Positions 1-9,531 are shown, numbered from the stretch's first letter. The stretch: DNA of 64,000 nucleotides from Streptomyces sp. BA2 (GCF_009769735.1 NZ_WSRO01000002.1:5964001-6028000); one strand, 5' to 3'. Made by a program: numbers and translations. Notes: generated by a model not told the origin, from the sequence alone.

Positions 1-1144
1 GCTCGAAGCCGAGATCGCCGCGGCGGAAGCCGCCGGCGACGCCGTCGTCAAGGTGGTGCACACCTCGGGCACGACGTCCGCCCCCAAGGGCGTACGGGTC
101 AGGCTGTACGGCATGGAGGCACTGCTCGCCTCGCTCGGCGGCCGGGTCGACGACGCGGTCTTCGCCCGCTATCTCTCCGTGGTTCCGCTGAGTCTGCTCA
201 TCGAACAGGTCGCGGGCCTCTACATGCCCTTCCTGAACGGCGGCAGCGTCACCTTCCTGCCGCCGGGCACCGCCCTGATCGGCACCGTGGCCGACGCGGG
301 CCCCCGCATGCTGTCGCTGCTCCGCCAGGCGCAGCCCACCGCCATGGTCGTACCGCCCACCGTCGCGGGCCTGCTGCTCGGACTGTGCGAACAGAACCCC
401 ACGGAGGACCTGGCCCAGCGCAGGCACCGGCTCTTCGGCCACACCGGTCCCGTCTTCATCGCCTGTGGCGGCGCGCCCGTCTCGCTCGACGTCCTCGAGC
501 GCCTCGAAGCGTTCGGGATCCCCTTGTACGAGGGGTACGGGCTGAGCGAGAACAGCTCGGTCGTGGCCTGGAACTTCCCCGGACAGTTCCGGTTCGGCAC
601 GGTGGGGCGGCCGCTCGACCACGTACGGGCGCGCTTGGCGCAGGACGGTGAACTCCTCATCCAGAGCACGTCGTTGTTCGACGGATACACCCAGGAGGAC
701 CCCTCGAGCGTGGTCGTCGACGACCAAGGGTGGCTGCACACCGGCGACCTGGCCACCATCGACGACGACGGCTATATCCGGATCACCGGCCGCAAGAAGA
801 GCCTGGTCATCACGGCCGCGGGACGCAATCTGTCCCCCGAGTGGGTCGAGGCCCGCTACCGCGAGCTCGGCTTCGTGCGCGAGGCGGCCGTCGTCGCGGA
901 CGGCCTGGACGAGGTGCTCGGGCTCTTCGTGATCGACGCCGGTACGGACCGCGTGGAGGCCCGCCGCCAGATCGAGGAGTTCGGCGCCGGACGCCTCTCC
1001 GCCATCGAACGGGCCACCTCCGTACGCCTCATGGCCGAGGACGACCCGGAGTACACCGCCTTCTTCACCGTGACCGGACGCCCCCGCAGGGACGCCGTCC
1101 GCGACCTGCTGACCCGCACCGCACCCGAGGAGATCACCGCATGA
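1..1144 (+). CDS. Acyl/aryl-AMP ligase (ANL superfamily), 5' end cut by window
   Basis: AMP-binding adenylating enzyme. The reading frame is open from base 2, so the N-terminus lies outside the window. The P-loop core TSGTTSAPKG is present (positions 64-93), followed by the acceptor-site block YEGYGLSE and the C-terminal hinge block with HTGDLATIDDDGYIRITGRKK. About 380 residues are visible, roughly two thirds of the family length. The 3' end overlaps the next gene by ATGA, so the ligase and the dioxygenase are translationally coupled. The family activates a carboxylic acid as acyl-AMP and passes it to CoA or a carrier protein. The substrate is not predictable; given the ACP and PPTase nearby, loading of an ACP is likely (inference). 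Confidence 0.88.
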   Translation, partial: LEAEIAAAEAAGDAVVKVVHTSGTTSAPKGVRVRLYGMEALLASLGGRVDDAVFARYLSVVPLSLLIEQVAGLYMPFLNGGSVTFLPPGTALIGTVADAGPRMLSLLRQAQPTAMVVPPTVAGLLLGLCEQNPTEDLAQRRHRLFGHTGPVFIACGGAPVSLDVLERLEAFGIPLYEGYGLSENSSVVAWNFPGQFRFGTVGRPLDHVRARLAQDGELLIQSTSLFDGYTQEDPSSVVVDDQGWLHTGDLATIDDDGYIRITGRKKSLVITAAGRNLSPEWVEARYRELGFVREAAVVADGLDEVLGLFVIDAGTDRVEARRQIEEFGAGRLSAIERATSVRLMAEDDPEYTAFFTVTGRPRRDAVRDLLTRTAPEEITA

Positions 1145-2124
1145 GCACCGCCCTGAGCACCACTCCGTACGGCACCGGCGGTGGACTGCTCGTGACGCCC
1201 GCCGAACCGGGCGCCCAGTCCGGCACCCTGCCCGGCACCCAGTCCGGCGCCCTCTCCGGCGCCCTCTCCGGCGCCCTCTCCGGCACCCTCTCCGGCGTCG
1301 AGCCCAAGGAACTGCTCGACCTGCTCGCCGAAGCGGGCTTCCTGCTGCTGCGCGGCTTCGGCGCCGACATGGCCTCGTTCACCGACCTGGTGCAGCGCAC
1401 CTCCACCTCCACCACCCTCGACCCGGCGCGCGACTTCTACTCGGAGGTCGCGCAGAAGGTCGACGCGGGCCTCGACGAGGTCGGCCTGCACACCGAGAAC
1501 GGCAACAGCCCCTTCCGCTCCCACCTGGCCTGGTTCTTCTGCGAGAAGGCGGCCGCGTCCGGCTCCCAGACCACCGTCTGCGACGGCTACCGGGTGTGGG
1601 ACGAGCTCGCGGAGCCCGTACGCACGGCCTTCCTCGGCCAGGACATCGTCTACAGCCGCCACGTCGCCGAGCCCCAGTGGCGCGCCATGGCCCACCACCT
1701 CACCGGCAGGCCCGCCGACGAGATCGCCGTCGACGAGCTCGTCGTCCTCGCCGCGTCGCTGCCCGGCACGGAAGTGACGCCCGAGGCGGACGGCGGTGTG
1801 CGCTACTCGTTCCGCACACCGGCGGCGGGACCGACGCTGTTCGGCGAGCGGATCTCCTTCGCCAACAGCATCCTCGGCCCGTCCTTCAACTACGAGAAGC
1901 CGCGCATCACCTTCGCGGACGGCAGCGACCTCTCCGATGAGCTGCTCGCCGCCGTCACCGGGACCACCGGCGCCCTCACCGAGAACCTGGAGTGGGCCGA
2001 CGGGGACGTCGCCGTCATCGACAACACCCGGGTGATGCACGGCCGCAGGGCCATCACCGACCCCCGGCGGACCATCTACAACGCGCTGAGCTTCGTCGAG
2101 ACCGCAGGCCCTGTGGCCGCCTGA
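1141..2124 (+). CDS. TauD/TfdA-family Fe(II)/2-oxoglutarate dioxygenase
   Basis: A 327-residue TauD/clavaminate-synthase-like oxygenase. The iron-binding facial triad appears as HTE (HxD/E type) near residue 122 and a distal His in the RVMHGRR segment near residue 302, followed by an Arg suited to 2-oxoglutarate. The start at 1141 is fixed by ATGA overlap with the upstream ligase. An N-terminal insert of tetrapeptides (SGAL/SGTL type) precedes the fold and is encoded by a 12-bp tandem repeat. The family hydroxylates, desaturates or oxidatively rearranges amino-acid or acyl substrates. Coupling to an acyl ligase suggests the substrate is carrier- or CoA-bound (inference). Confidence 0.85.
   Translation: MSTALSTTPYGTGGGLLVTPAEPGAQSGTLPGTQSGALSGALSGALSGTLSGVEPKELLDLLAEAGFLLLRGFGADMASFTDLVQRTSTSTTLDPARDFYSEVAQKVDAGLDEVGLHTENGNSPFRSHLAWFFCEKAAASGSQTTVCDGYRVWDELAEPVRTAFLGQDIVYSRHVAEPQWRAMAHHLTGRPADEIAVDELVVLAASLPGTEVTPEADGGVRYSFRTPAAGPTLFGERISFANSILGPSFNYEKPRITFADGSDLSDELLAAVTGTTGALTENLEWADGDVAVIDNTRVMHGRRAITDPRRTIYNALSFVETAGPVAA
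1210..1293 (+). repeat. 12-bp tandem repeat, seven units, inside the dioxygenase gene
   Basis: Seven consecutive 12-bp units of the form GGC(G/A)CCC(T/A)(C/G)(T/C)CC encode a run of Gly-Ala/Thr-Leu/Gln-Ser tetrapeptides near the N-terminus. Units four to six are identical GGCGCCCTCTCC. The repeat keeps frame. It looks like a flexible linker that grew by slippage. Confidence 0.9.
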
Positions 2125-2227
2125 CCGCGCCGCCCGAGCGGCGGCGCACCCGACCGGCGGAGGCCGGTACCAACCCCCCGGCGCCGACCTCCGCCCCGTA
2201 CTCCCGAAACCCCGAAGGTGATCTCGC

Positions 2228-4450
2228 ATGTTCTCTGCCCTGGGCTCCGCCCTCCACGCGAAGCGGAGGCTGACCCTGTACCTGGTCATCGGCTTCGCCG
2301 TGCTCGCCGCCCTCTTCGGCGGCACCCTGCAGAGCAAGGTGACCAACGGCCTCGCCGACTACGACGACCCGACCGGGTCGCACACCGTGGCCCGCAAGGT
2401 CATCCAGGAAGCCACCGGCATCGACGCCCAGCAGGGGTACGCGCTCCTGATCCGCACGGATGAGGCCATCGAGCCCGGCGGGCCGCGGCCGGAGGCGGTG
2501 ACGGCGGGCATCGCGCTCCTGAAGGACCGGCCCGAGGTGAAGCGGGTCGTCGACTACAAGTCGGCCGGTGACCCGGCCCTGATCTCCAAGGACGCGCGCT
2601 CCACCGTCCTCGTCGGCGCGGTCAGGCCGATGAAGGACAAGGAGACCAAGGACGCCGAGAAGGCGTTGCAGAAGGCGATCGACGCCGACCCCGCGCTGCG
2701 CGGCCACGCCCACCTCGGCGGGCCGACCATCGGCATGGTGCAGGTCGGCGAGGTCACCACCAAGGACCTCTCGATGGCCGAGGGGATCGCCCTTCCTGTC
2801 GTCCTCGTGCTGCTCTTCCTGGTCTTCCGCGGCCTGGTCGCGGCGCTCCTTCCGGTCATCGGCGCGATCTTCACGCTGCTGCTCACGATGGCGGGGCTGC
2901 GCCTTGTCACCCTCTTCGACAACGTCTCCACCGGCGCGCTCAACCTGGCCTTCGCGCTCGCGCTCGGACTCGCCGTCGACTTCGGCCTGCTGATCGTCTC
3001 GCGCTACCGCGACGAGCTCGCGCAGCACGGCCCCGGGGCGCTCGCGCTGCGCCGCACCATGGAGACCGCGGGACGCACCGTGCTGTTCAGCGGGCTCACC
3101 GTGGCCGCCGCGCTCGCGGCGCTGCTCGTCTTCCCGCAGCCGTACCTCCAGTCCATGGGCATGGCGGGCGTGATCACCTCGCTCGCGGCGGTGCTCTTCG
3201 CGCTCCTCGCGCTGCCGGCCGTGCTCGCGCTGCTCGGCGATCGCGTCAACTCCCTCGCCCCGCGACGCTGGCAGCGTGCCGCGCAGGACGACGGGGGTTC
3301 CGGTGACGCCGCCGTCCGGCGCTGGCGGCGCATCGCGCAGATGGTGATGCGCAGGCCCGTCGTCGTCGCGGTCGCCGCCACCGCGCTGCTCCTCGCGCTC
3401 GCGTCGCCGGTGCTCGGCATCCGCTTCACCGGCGCCGACGCCTCGGCGCTGCCGACCAGCATCAGCGCCGGGAAGGTCTCGGCCGCCATGCAGGACGACT
3501 TCGCCGCTCCCGCGACCTCGCCGCTGCGCGTCGTCGCGGACACCACCGACGGCGGCCGCCTCGACGCGTACGCGAAGAAGATCGCCCAGGTGCCCGGAGT
3601 CGAGGCCGTCGCGAAGCCGGTGCGTCTGGACGCCACGCACTGGGAGATCGACGCCGTACTGGAAGGGCAGCCGCTCGGCACGGTGGCCAAGGACGCCGCC
3701 GACGAGGTCAGGTCGCTCGACGCGCCCACGCCCGTACGGTTCACCGGGCAGACCGCGGACTTCCTCTCGCAGAAGGACGGCATCCGTGACCGGCTTCCGC
3801 TGGCTATCGGCGTACTCGCCCTGGTGACCCTGCTGCTGCTCTTCGCCTTCACCGGCTCGGTGGTCCTGCCGTTCAAGGCGCTCCTGATGAACACCCTCTC
3901 CACCGGGGCCGCGCTCGGTTTCCTCGTCTGGGTCTTCCAGGACGGGAACCTCGGGTTCAGCGCGGTGAGCGGCATCGAGTCCACCACGCCCGTGCTGGTC
4001 TTCGCGCTCGCCTTCGGTCTCTCCACGGACTACAACGTCTTCCTGCTCGGCCGGATCAAGGAGGCGAGGGCGGCGGGCCTCGACGACCGCACGGCGGTGG
4101 CCGAAGGCCTGGCCCGCACCGGACGCATCGTGACGTCGGCGGCGCTGCTGTTCTGCGTGGCGGTGGGCGCTCTCGCGCTCTCGCGTCTCGTGTTCGTCAA
4201 GGAGCTGGGGCTCGGCACCGCGTTCGCGGTCATCCTCGACGCCACGGTCGTCCGCGCGCTCCTCGTGCCCGCCCTGATGACGCTGCTCGGCGGCGCCAAC
4301 TGGTGGGCGCCGAGGCCGCTGCGCCGGCTGCACAGCGCGCTGCGGCTCGACCGCATGGAGACCTCGGACGACGCCACCGTACGGCCACGGGCCGGGGACG
4401 CCGGAAGCCCCGAGCAGGCCGGGCGTGAGGAGGTGGTGAGCAGAGCCTGA
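2228..4450 (+). CDS. MMPL/RND-family transporter
   Basis: A 740-residue membrane protein with the MMPL layout: an N-terminal membrane anchor (residues about 15-35), a soluble loop, a five- to six-helix bundle (about 180-340), a second soluble loop and a second helix bundle (about 520-700). Each half contains an Asp-containing segment typical of proton-coupled RND proteins (AVDFGLLIVSRYRDE and FGLSTDYNVFLLGRIKEA). The ATG at 2228 follows GAAGGTGATCTCGC, an acceptable ribosome site. MMPL proteins in actinomycete clusters usually export lipids or lipophilic metabolites. Here it follows the ligase and dioxygenase in one direction, so export of the cluster's lipid product is the likely role. Confidence 0.92.
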   Translation: MFSALGSALHAKRRLTLYLVIGFAVLAALFGGTLQSKVTNGLADYDDPTGSHTVARKVIQEATGIDAQQGYALLIRTDEAIEPGGPRPEAVTAGIALLKDRPEVKRVVDYKSAGDPALISKDARSTVLVGAVRPMKDKETKDAEKALQKAIDADPALRGHAHLGGPTIGMVQVGEVTTKDLSMAEGIALPVVLVLLFLVFRGLVAALLPVIGAIFTLLLTMAGLRLVTLFDNVSTGALNLAFALALGLAVDFGLLIVSRYRDELAQHGPGALALRRTMETAGRTVLFSGLTVAAALAALLVFPQPYLQSMGMAGVITSLAAVLFALLALPAVLALLGDRVNSLAPRRWQRAAQDDGGSGDAAVRRWRRIAQMVMRRPVVVAVAATALLLALASPVLGIRFTGADASALPTSISAGKVSAAMQDDFAAPATSPLRVVADTTDGGRLDAYAKKIAQVPGVEAVAKPVRLDATHWEIDAVLEGQPLGTVAKDAADEVRSLDAPTPVRFTGQTADFLSQKDGIRDRLPLAIGVLALVTLLLLFAFTGSVVLPFKALLMNTLSTGAALGFLVWVFQDGNLGFSAVSGIESTTPVLVFALAFGLSTDYNVFLLGRIKEARAAGLDDRTAVAEGLARTGRIVTSAALLFCVAVGALALSRLVFVKELGLGTAFAVILDATVVRALLVPALMTLLGGANWWAPRPLRRLHSALRLDRMETSDDATVRPRAGDAGSPEQAGREEVVSRA

Positions 4451-4501
4451 GACAGGACTCACCGGCTGGGGTTGCGGGGAACCACACAAGGGAGAGCGGA
4501 A

Positions 4502-6853
4502 ATGATTGCACCAGAGCGGGAGTTCGAGGTCGTGATCCCGGCCGTGCCGGGGAGCGGCGGTGCGGCGGCGGAAGCGCAAGCCGACCGCCTGATGGGCCAC
4601 GGATTCGGCAGGCTGCGCGGCCGGGAGGGTGAACTGGCCCTGCTGGCACGGCTTTTGGCGCAGCCTCACGAGCGTCTCATCACGCTGACCGGGCCCGCCG
4701 GAGTGGGCAAGAGCCACGTGGCCCACGCGGCGCTGATCGCGCGGACACGGGCGGGCGGCCCGCCCCTGCTCTGGACGGACCTCGCCGAATCGGCCGGGGG
4801 CGCGGCGGTCTGGTCGAGTGTCGGTGCCGACACGGCCAGGGCGGCCGCGGCGCGGATCGGCACCCGGCAGACGCTGCTCGTCCTCGACAACTGCGACCCG
4901 GTGGCCGCGCACGTGGCCCTGGACATCTCCGCCCTGCTCAGGGCCTGTCCGCGGCTGAAGATCCTGGTCACGAGCCGGGTCTCGCTCGACATCCGGGCCG
5001 AGCGCGTCCTGGTGACGGAGCCGCTTCCCACGGGCGTGGGCTCACCGGCCGAGGAGCTCTTCACCGATCACGTGAGCCCCCGCCACCGCGCCGGACTCGA
5101 CGGCGCCCAGGCGCAGTCGGCGGTGACGGACCTCTGCCGGGAGCTCGACGGCATTCCGCTGGCCATCGAGCTGGCCGCGGAGGCGGTCGGCGCCGAGGGC
5201 CCGCAGGCCGTCCTGGAGAGGCTGAGCAGGGGCGAGCCCATCGGCCGGCGCAGGCTGCGGGACGCGTCCGCCCGGCACGACGGCATCAGCAGCGCCCTCG
5301 GCTGGGCCGCCCAGGGGCTGAGCGCGGCCGACCGCGAACTCCTCGGCACGCTCGCCGTGTTCGAGGCACCGCTCGGCCTCGCTGAGGTGCGCAGGGTGGC
5401 CGGCGCCGGCCAGGCGGACGCGGTGGCCGGCATCGAGTCCCTGGTCCACCAGAGCCTGCTGCTCAGCGGGCGCGGCCCGGACGGCGAGCCGGAGTTCCGG
5501 CTGCCGCGCATGGCGCGCGCCCACTACCACCGGGACCTGGCGGGCGATGCGGACGCGCTTGCCGGGGCGCTCGACCAGCACGCGGCGCACTGCACGGCCT
5601 TCGCCGCCGGGCTCGCGGACGGGCTGCGCGCCGGGCGGGACATGGGCCAGCTCCTCGCGGCCGTCGAGGCCAGGCTGCCCGACCTGCGCAAGGCCACGGG
5701 CCATCTGCGCTCGCGCGGCGACCACGCGGGAGTGCTGCGCGTGCTGACCGCGCTCGAAGGCCCGCTGCTCGGCCACGGGCTCGACCTCGGCGCGGCGGAC
5801 GTCATGGAGGCCTCCGCCGCCGCGTGCCCCGACGGCGCCCTGGCCGCCGAGGCGCTGATGGCCGTGGCCCGCTGGGCGCTCGGCCGCGACGAGCGACAGC
5901 GCGCGGAGGCGGCGCTCGACCGGGCCGCGGTCGCCGCCGCCGAACTTCCCGGCGTACGGGCCCGGGTGGCGGCGCACACCGGGGAGCTGCTGCGCCGCAG
6001 GGGCGAGATGGCGGGCGCCGCGGCGCTGCTCGAATCCGCGCTCAGGGAACTCGACGCCAGGAGGGATGTGTACGGAGCGGCCCTTGCCCGGCGGTCGCAG
6101 TCGCTCCTGCGGGCCGGGCACGGCGACTCGGGAGCGGAACGCCCGGTGCTGCAGGCGCTGGCCGAACTGCCGTGCACGCCCGTCGGGTTGGAGCCGGACG
6201 CCCACGGCTTCTGGCGCGACCCGTGGTCCCCGGTCGTGGTCCGCGCCGCCCTGCTCAACGCGCTCGCCCGGGTACGACGGCTGCTCGGCCGCACCCCGGA
6301 GGCGTACGTGAACGTGCGGGAGTCGATCCGTCTCCTCATGGGCACCAGCGGCCCCGCGGAGGCCGCCGAGGCACTGGAGACGATGGTGATCGTCGCCGCG
6401 GGGCCCGGGACCGAGGAGCACAAGGAGGCGCTGGCCCAGGTCCTCGCCCACGCAGAGGCCCTGCGCGGGCGGCACGCGCTGGTCTCCGAGGAGGGCGTCA
6501 CGCTGCGGGCGGTGGCCGACCGGCTGCACCAGGGCTTCGACCCCGCCGCGCTGCGCAGGCTGCGTCTTGAGGCCCGCCAGGTCTCGCCGCACAACGCCCT
6601 GCTCGCAGGCCTGTTCGCGCCCGCGCCCAGGGAGGCACGGTCCTCGCGGGCCGAGCCCGCCGCCCCGCACGGCCTCACGCCACGGCAGCACGAGGTCGCG
6701 CTGCTCGTCGCCGAAGGCATGACCAACCGGCAGATCGGCAGGCAGCTCGGCATCTCGGAGTGGACCGTGACGAACCATCTGCGCGTGGTGATGCAGAAGC
6801 TGGAGTGCGGCTCACGGGTCCACGTCGTACGCGCCATTCAGCAGGCCGGCTGA
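4502..6853 (+). CDS. LuxR-family regulator with STAND-type ATPase module
   Basis: A 783-residue transcription regulator. A P-loop (TGPAGVGKSH, about residues 70-80) and a Walker-B-like LLVLDNCD define an AAA/NB-ARC-like ATPase. A long helical TPR-like middle follows. The last 65 residues form a LuxR-type helix-turn-helix (LTPRQHEVALLVAEGMTNRQ...). The start at 4502 is chosen because GGGAGAGCGGAA precedes that ATG; an upstream in-frame ATG at 4472 has no such site. The stop overlaps the next gene's start by one base. It is the only obvious pathway-specific regulator in the cluster and probably controls it. Confidence 0.9.
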   Translation: MIAPEREFEVVIPAVPGSGGAAAEAQADRLMGHGFGRLRGREGELALLARLLAQPHERLITLTGPAGVGKSHVAHAALIARTRAGGPPLLWTDLAESAGGAAVWSSVGADTARAAAARIGTRQTLLVLDNCDPVAAHVALDISALLRACPRLKILVTSRVSLDIRAERVLVTEPLPTGVGSPAEELFTDHVSPRHRAGLDGAQAQSAVTDLCRELDGIPLAIELAAEAVGAEGPQAVLERLSRGEPIGRRRLRDASARHDGISSALGWAAQGLSAADRELLGTLAVFEAPLGLAEVRRVAGAGQADAVAGIESLVHQSLLLSGRGPDGEPEFRLPRMARAHYHRDLAGDADALAGALDQHAAHCTAFAAGLADGLRAGRDMGQLLAAVEARLPDLRKATGHLRSRGDHAGVLRVLTALEGPLLGHGLDLGAADVMEASAAACPDGALAAEALMAVARWALGRDERQRAEAALDRAAVAAAELPGVRARVAAHTGELLRRRGEMAGAAALLESALRELDARRDVYGAALARRSQSLLRAGHGDSGAERPVLQALAELPCTPVGLEPDAHGFWRDPWSPVVVRAALLNALARVRRLLGRTPEAYVNVRESIRLLMGTSGPAEAAEALETMVIVAAGPGTEEHKEALAQVLAHAEALRGRHALVSEEGVTLRAVADRLHQGFDPAALRRLRLEARQVSPHNALLAGLFAPAPREARSSRAEPAAPHGLTPRQHEVALLVAEGMTNRQIGRQLGISEWTVTNHLRVVMQKLECGSRVHVVRAIQQAG

Positions 6854-7647
6854 TGGGCTGGGCCGGGCGCGCGGGCGTCCACGTCTGGGCCGGGCACGTG
6901 CGCGACACGGTGTCGGGCCGGGACGTGGCGCTTCTGGACGACCGGGAGAGACGCCGGTTCGAGGGGTTCAGGGACGAGGTGACGCGGGCCAGGTACGCGG
7001 GCGCCCGCGCCGAGATCCGGCGCACGGTCGCGAGGTGGCTCGGAGTGCGGCCGTCCGCGGTGGACTGGGGCGTCGCGGTCTGCCCGGGCTGCGGGAGCGA
7101 CCGCCACGGCCCTCCCTATGTCCGCCTGCCGCGCACCGAGTGGCGGACGAGCGTGTCGCGCTCCGGGGAGTGGTGGATGCTCGCGCTCTCGTACGGGGTG
7201 CCTGTCGGCGTCGACATCGAGCGCCGGAGCGCACCCGAGGCACCGGCGGTGCTCCGCCGTGCCCTCACGTCCGATGAGCGGGCCCATGTCGCCGCCCGGG
7301 AGGGAGCGGAGCGGGACGAGGCGTTGTTGCGCTGCTGGGTGCGGAAGGAAGCGGTGGTCAAGGCCTGGGGGGTGGGGCTCGGTACGGATCTCGCGGAGGT
7401 GGCCGTACGGCCGTGGCAGCGGTCCGCGGTCGTGGAGCGAGCCGCGGCGATCGGCGGCACCGAGCGCTGGGCGGTGCGGGACGTGGCGGCCGGTGAGGGC
7501 TGCCTGGCCGCGCTCGCCCGCCCGGCGTCGGCCGTGGCGCCCGTGGTGGTGCACCGGGGCGAGGCCGTGCGGACAGCCGCGACGGCCGAGACAGCCGAGA
7601 CAGCCGCGGGGGCCCGACTGTGCGCACAGTCAGGCCCCCGGGAGTGA
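6853..7647 (+). CDS. 4'-phosphopantetheinyl transferase, Sfp type
   Basis: A 264-residue PPTase that transfers phosphopantetheine from CoA to carrier proteins. The two diagnostic motifs are visible: GVDIERR (Mg-binding, about residues 119-125) and CWVRKEAVVKAWG (about 165-177). Its ATG overlaps the regulator's TGA (TGATG), so the two are co-translated. The likely substrate is the free-standing ACP at 13224. The last codons form a strong hairpin. Confidence 0.93.
   Translation: MGWAGRAGVHVWAGHVRDTVSGRDVALLDDRERRRFEGFRDEVTRARYAGARAEIRRTVARWLGVRPSAVDWGVAVCPGCGSDRHGPPYVRLPRTEWRTSVSRSGEWWMLALSYGVPVGVDIERRSAPEAPAVLRRALTSDERAHVAAREGAERDEALLRCWVRKEAVVKAWGVGLGTDLAEVAVRPWQRSAVVERAAAIGGTERWAVRDVAAGEGCLAALARPASAVAPVVVHRGEAVRTAATAETAETAAGARLCAQSGPRE
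7608..7639 (+). terminator. Strong hairpin overlapping the 3' end of the PPTase gene
   Basis: A 16-bp stem (left arm from GGGGGCC at 7608, right arm ending GGCCCCC at 7639) has one mismatch and no loop beyond the centre GC/GC. It lies inside the last codons of the PPTase, before the stop at 7645. It probably terminates transcription from both sides, as a leftward gene ends at 7672. Confidence 0.7.
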
Positions 7648-7671
7648 ACCGCTCGTTCAGAAGCTGCTCGA

Positions 7672-8166
7672 TCAGAAGACGATCGGGCCCGGCGTCTGCT
7701 TCGAGACCGCCTTGCAGGTGTTCTCGCTGCCCAGGATGTTGAGGCTCAGCGAGGTGTCGGCGGAGCCCGCGGCCGGGATGTAGGAGTCGAGGCTGTCGCC
7801 CGCGGACACCGAACCGGTCAGCGCGCCGATGGTCACCGGCTGCCCGGCGGCAGCCGCGTCGTTGGCGGTGCCGGTGAAGTCCACCGTGCCGCCGCCGGCC
7901 CGCTCAAGGCGCAGCGTGGCGGTGATCGAGTTCGCCGGGATGTCGACCGGGGCCAGACCGCCGCTGGTGGAGATCTTGACGGAGCCGACGCCGTTCGCGG
8001 CCGAGGCCTCGATCGTCAGGTCGGAGACGCCGTAGCTGCCGCAGTCGTACGACGCCGTCACGGTCTGGACGGCGGTGGGGGCGGCGGCGGAGGGGGTGGC
8101 GAGTGCGACACCGCCGACGAACAGGGCGGCGGTGGCGACGGCGCTGGCCTTGAGTATATGACGCAC
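7672..8166 (-). CDS. Small secreted protein of unknown function
   Basis: 164 residues with a clear Sec signal peptide (Arg/Lys start, hydrophobic ALFVGGVALA, then an Ala-rich cleavage region near residue 28). The mature part is Thr/Ser/Gly-rich and predicted beta-strand, with two cysteines far apart (about residues 42 and 152) that could form one disulfide. No domain recognised. It sits between the PPTase and the flavin monooxygenase, facing left. It may be a resident gene unrelated to the pathway. Confidence 0.75.
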   Translation of the reverse strand: MRHILKASAVATAALFVGGVALATPSAAAPTAVQTVTASYDCGSYGVSDLTIEASAANGVGSVKISTSGGLAPVDIPANSITATLRLERAGGGTVDFTGTANDAAAAGQPVTIGALTGSVSAGDSLDSYIPAAGSADTSLSLNILGSENTCKAVSKQTPGPIVF

Positions 8167-8253
8167 AGTCAGAGTCCTTCTTTCACAGGGGTGTTGGGAC
8201 CATCAGGGTGGTGAGGGGTGGTGAGATGACGGACGGCCGGCGGGCCGTCCGGG

Positions 8254-9450
8254 TCAGAGGGGGTGGCGCTCGGCCACCGGGATCTTCACGGCGGGCGGAT
8301 GCCAGTCGGCGATTCCGTCGAAGCCGCGCAGGAGCAGGCCTGGGACGGCCTTCGACGCTGCCCTGAACACCGCGTCGCGGGTCGCCACGGCCCCGCGGGA
8401 GCGCAGCGACGTCAGTTTCAGGATGCGTTCGGCGCGCCGCACCATCGCGGTCGTACGCGGCCTTCGGTCGTGGTCGTAGGCGGCCAGGGCGGACAGCGGG
8501 TCGCCGCCCGGCCTGGCGTGATGGGCGAGGACCACGCCGTCCTCGATCGCCATGTTGGCGCCCTGCCCCAGGGTCGGCACCATGGCGTGGGCCGCGTCCC
8601 CGAGGAGCGTGGTGCGGCCCCGGTGGAACGAGCCGAGCGGCACGGCCATGTGGTAGACGTCGTGGCGCAGGATCTCGTGATCACCGACCGAGTCGATCAG
8701 GGTCGGCACGGGGTCGTGCCAGTCGCCGAAGCGCCTGCGCAGCTCGGCCTTCTCGCCGTCGGGGGAGCGGCCGCCCTCCTCGGTCGCGGCGCAGGCGTAG
8801 ATGAACACGCTGTCCGGGTCCCGGACCAGGCTGCCCCAGACGAGGCCGCCGCCCCACGACTCGTGCGGCACGAAGCCGGGTCCTGGCGTCGGCGCGAGGA
8901 TGCGCCAGACGGTCCAGCCGCCGTAGGCGGGGCCGGGGTGGCCGGGGAACAGGATGGCGCGCGTCTTGGAGTGGACGCCGTCGGCGGCGACGACGAGATC
9001 CGCCTCGTACATTCCCTGCGGGGTGCTGACGTGCGCCTTGCGGTCCGCGGATCCCGCGTCCGTGAGGTAGGCCGCCTCGCCGGTGCGCAGGACACCGTCG
9101 GGCAGCCGGCCGACGATCAGGTCGACCAGGTCGCTGCGGCGCAGGACCACCAGCGGGCCGCCGAACCGTGCGGTGACGGCCGCGCTGTTCGTGCGGGTCA
9201 GCGGGCGGCCCCGCGGATCGCACATCAGGCCGTCGCCCTGCCACGCCGCGAGGGCCGTGACCTCGTCACCGAGGTCGAGGGCGGCGAGCGCGCGCTGTGC
9301 GTTGGGGGCCAGGGTCAGGGCGGCGCCGATCGGGGACAGGGTGGGGGCGCGTTCCAGGACGGTGGTGTCCCAGCCGCGCCGGTGCAGGGCGAGGGCGGTG
9401 GTCAGGCCACCGATGCCGGCACCGATGACGACGGCTTTGGGGCGTGTCAT
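8254..9450 (-). CDS. FAD-dependent monooxygenase (PheA/TfdB, UbiH-like)
   Basis: 398 residues with the three marks of class A flavin hydroxylases: the N-terminal dinucleotide motif GAGIGGLTTA, the DG motif ADGVHSKTR near residue 160, and the second FAD motif LLGDAAHAMVP near residue 285. It lies downstream of the ThDP-SRPBCC-KASIII operon in the same direction, after an 81-base gap, and probably belongs to that transcript. The family inserts one oxygen atom into aromatic or enolised substrates or does Baeyer-Villiger-like chemistry. The substrate here is unknown. Confidence 0.88.
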   Translation of the reverse strand: MTRPKAVVIGAGIGGLTTALALHRRGWDTTVLERAPTLSPIGAALTLAPNAQRALAALDLGDEVTALAAWQGDGLMCDPRGRPLTRTNSAAVTARFGGPLVVLRRSDLVDLIVGRLPDGVLRTGEAAYLTDAGSADRKAHVSTPQGMYEADLVVAADGVHSKTRAILFPGHPGPAYGGWTVWRILAPTPGPGFVPHESWGGGLVWGSLVRDPDSVFIYACAATEEGGRSPDGEKAELRRRFGDWHDPVPTLIDSVGDHEILRHDVYHMAVPLGSFHRGRTTLLGDAAHAMVPTLGQGANMAIEDGVVLAHHARPGGDPLSALAAYDHDRRPRTTAMVRRAERILKLTSLRSRGAVATRDAVFRAASKAVPGLLLRGFDGIADWHPPAVKIPVAERHPL

Positions 9451-9531
9451 GGACTCTCCTTGTGAGTCAGGCGAGTTGGCGTGAGCTGCGGGAGGGCCGG
9501 GGGCGGCGCGAACCGCCCCCGGCCCCCTGGG

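Noticed and set aside
2054..4912. Leftward 952-codon open frame opposite the MMPL and regulator genes
   Set aside because: It is a shadow of high-GC codon bias: Arg/Gly/His-rich, no domains, and it overlaps two clear genes on the other strand.
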